From Streptomyces sp. ISL-100 (GTDB lineage Bacteria; Actinomycetota; Actinomycetes; Streptomycetales; Streptomycetaceae), in the NCBI RefSeq assembly GCF_018614615.1, contig NZ_JAGGOK010000010.1, positions 231,468-295,467 of the forward strand: a stretch of 64,000 nt of DNA, in the 5' to 3' direction. Shown here piece by piece: positions 63,980 through 64,000 of the stretch; the stretch's first letter is position 1; every line of letters begins with the position of its first letter. Made by a program: the position numbers and the translations under genes. The notes under the pieces are model-generated. The model saw only the letters and a list, made by a program, of their open reading frames with translations, was not told where the DNA came from and ran no database searches.

Positions 63980-64000
63980 GAACGCAGAAAAGCCCCGCAC

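Overview
This window is Streptomyces chromosome. The evidence is uniformly high GC, GTG starts and 4-bp start/stop overlaps, a 180-kDa-type NAD-glutamate dehydrogenase, twin PkaA/PkaB kinases, MtrAB-LpqB, a LAxTG surface protein and sugar permeases without their own ATPase. The core gene order (ssrA-smpB-S41 protease-ftsXE ... prfB-pkaB-pkaA ... gdh ... secA ... hpf ... lpqB-mtrB-mtrA-mtnA) matches what I recall of the S. coelicolor SCO2959-SCO3020 region. The species cannot be fixed from the sequence alone.

Region 1 (1-8.5 kb): NarK nitrate/nitrite transporter. An exopolysaccharide operon follows (Pro/Asp-rich membrane protein, polysaccharide deacetylase-GT2 fusion, acyltransferase 3), resembling the hyphal-aggregation mat type. 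Then come a LysR regulator and a divergent MFS pump.

Region 2 (8.62-15.85 kb): a compact accessory island, bounded by a 24-bp direct repeat that is the 3' end of the tmRNA gene ssrA, so it was inserted there. No integrase, relaxase or replication gene is visible. It carries a YefM/YoeB toxin-antitoxin pair under palindromic operators, an XRE-TPR regulator, three very small coupled ORFs, a hairpin-rich leader, and a translationally coupled operon: MoaA-like radical SAM enzyme, thymidylate-kinase-like kinase, a probable degenerate phosphohexomutase domain, an alkaline-phosphatase-superfamily hydrolase and a Nudix hydrolase. TTA (bldA) codons occur in the last small ORF and twice in the radical SAM gene. 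This is the best candidate here for an undescribed system.

Region 3 (15.8-29.2 kb): ssrA, smpB, S41 protease, ftsEX, a zinc-ribbon membrane peptide, an LAETG-anchored DP-repeat protein, prfB, pkaB, pkaA and, divergent from pkaA, a soluble FHA/EssC-like ATPase.

Region 4 (29.3-36.7 kb): sugar ABC importer with a MalF-type insertion, a TetR regulator with a palindromic operator, an ABC-2 polysaccharide exporter pair and a GT87-like membrane protein.

Region 5 (36.7-51.8 kb): gdh, DJ-1/PfpI protein, HAD phosphatase, two small conserved proteins, secA, GNAT acetyltransferase, an AlkZ-like DNA glycosylase behind a PafBC-type DNA-damage promoter, an orphan LuxR-type response regulator and the long ribosome hibernation factor.

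Region 6 (51.8-64 kb): comF-like, lpqB-mtrB-mtrA, mtnA and a five-gene membrane cluster (421-aa membrane protein, DUF4129, DUF4350, MoxR ATPase, DUF58).
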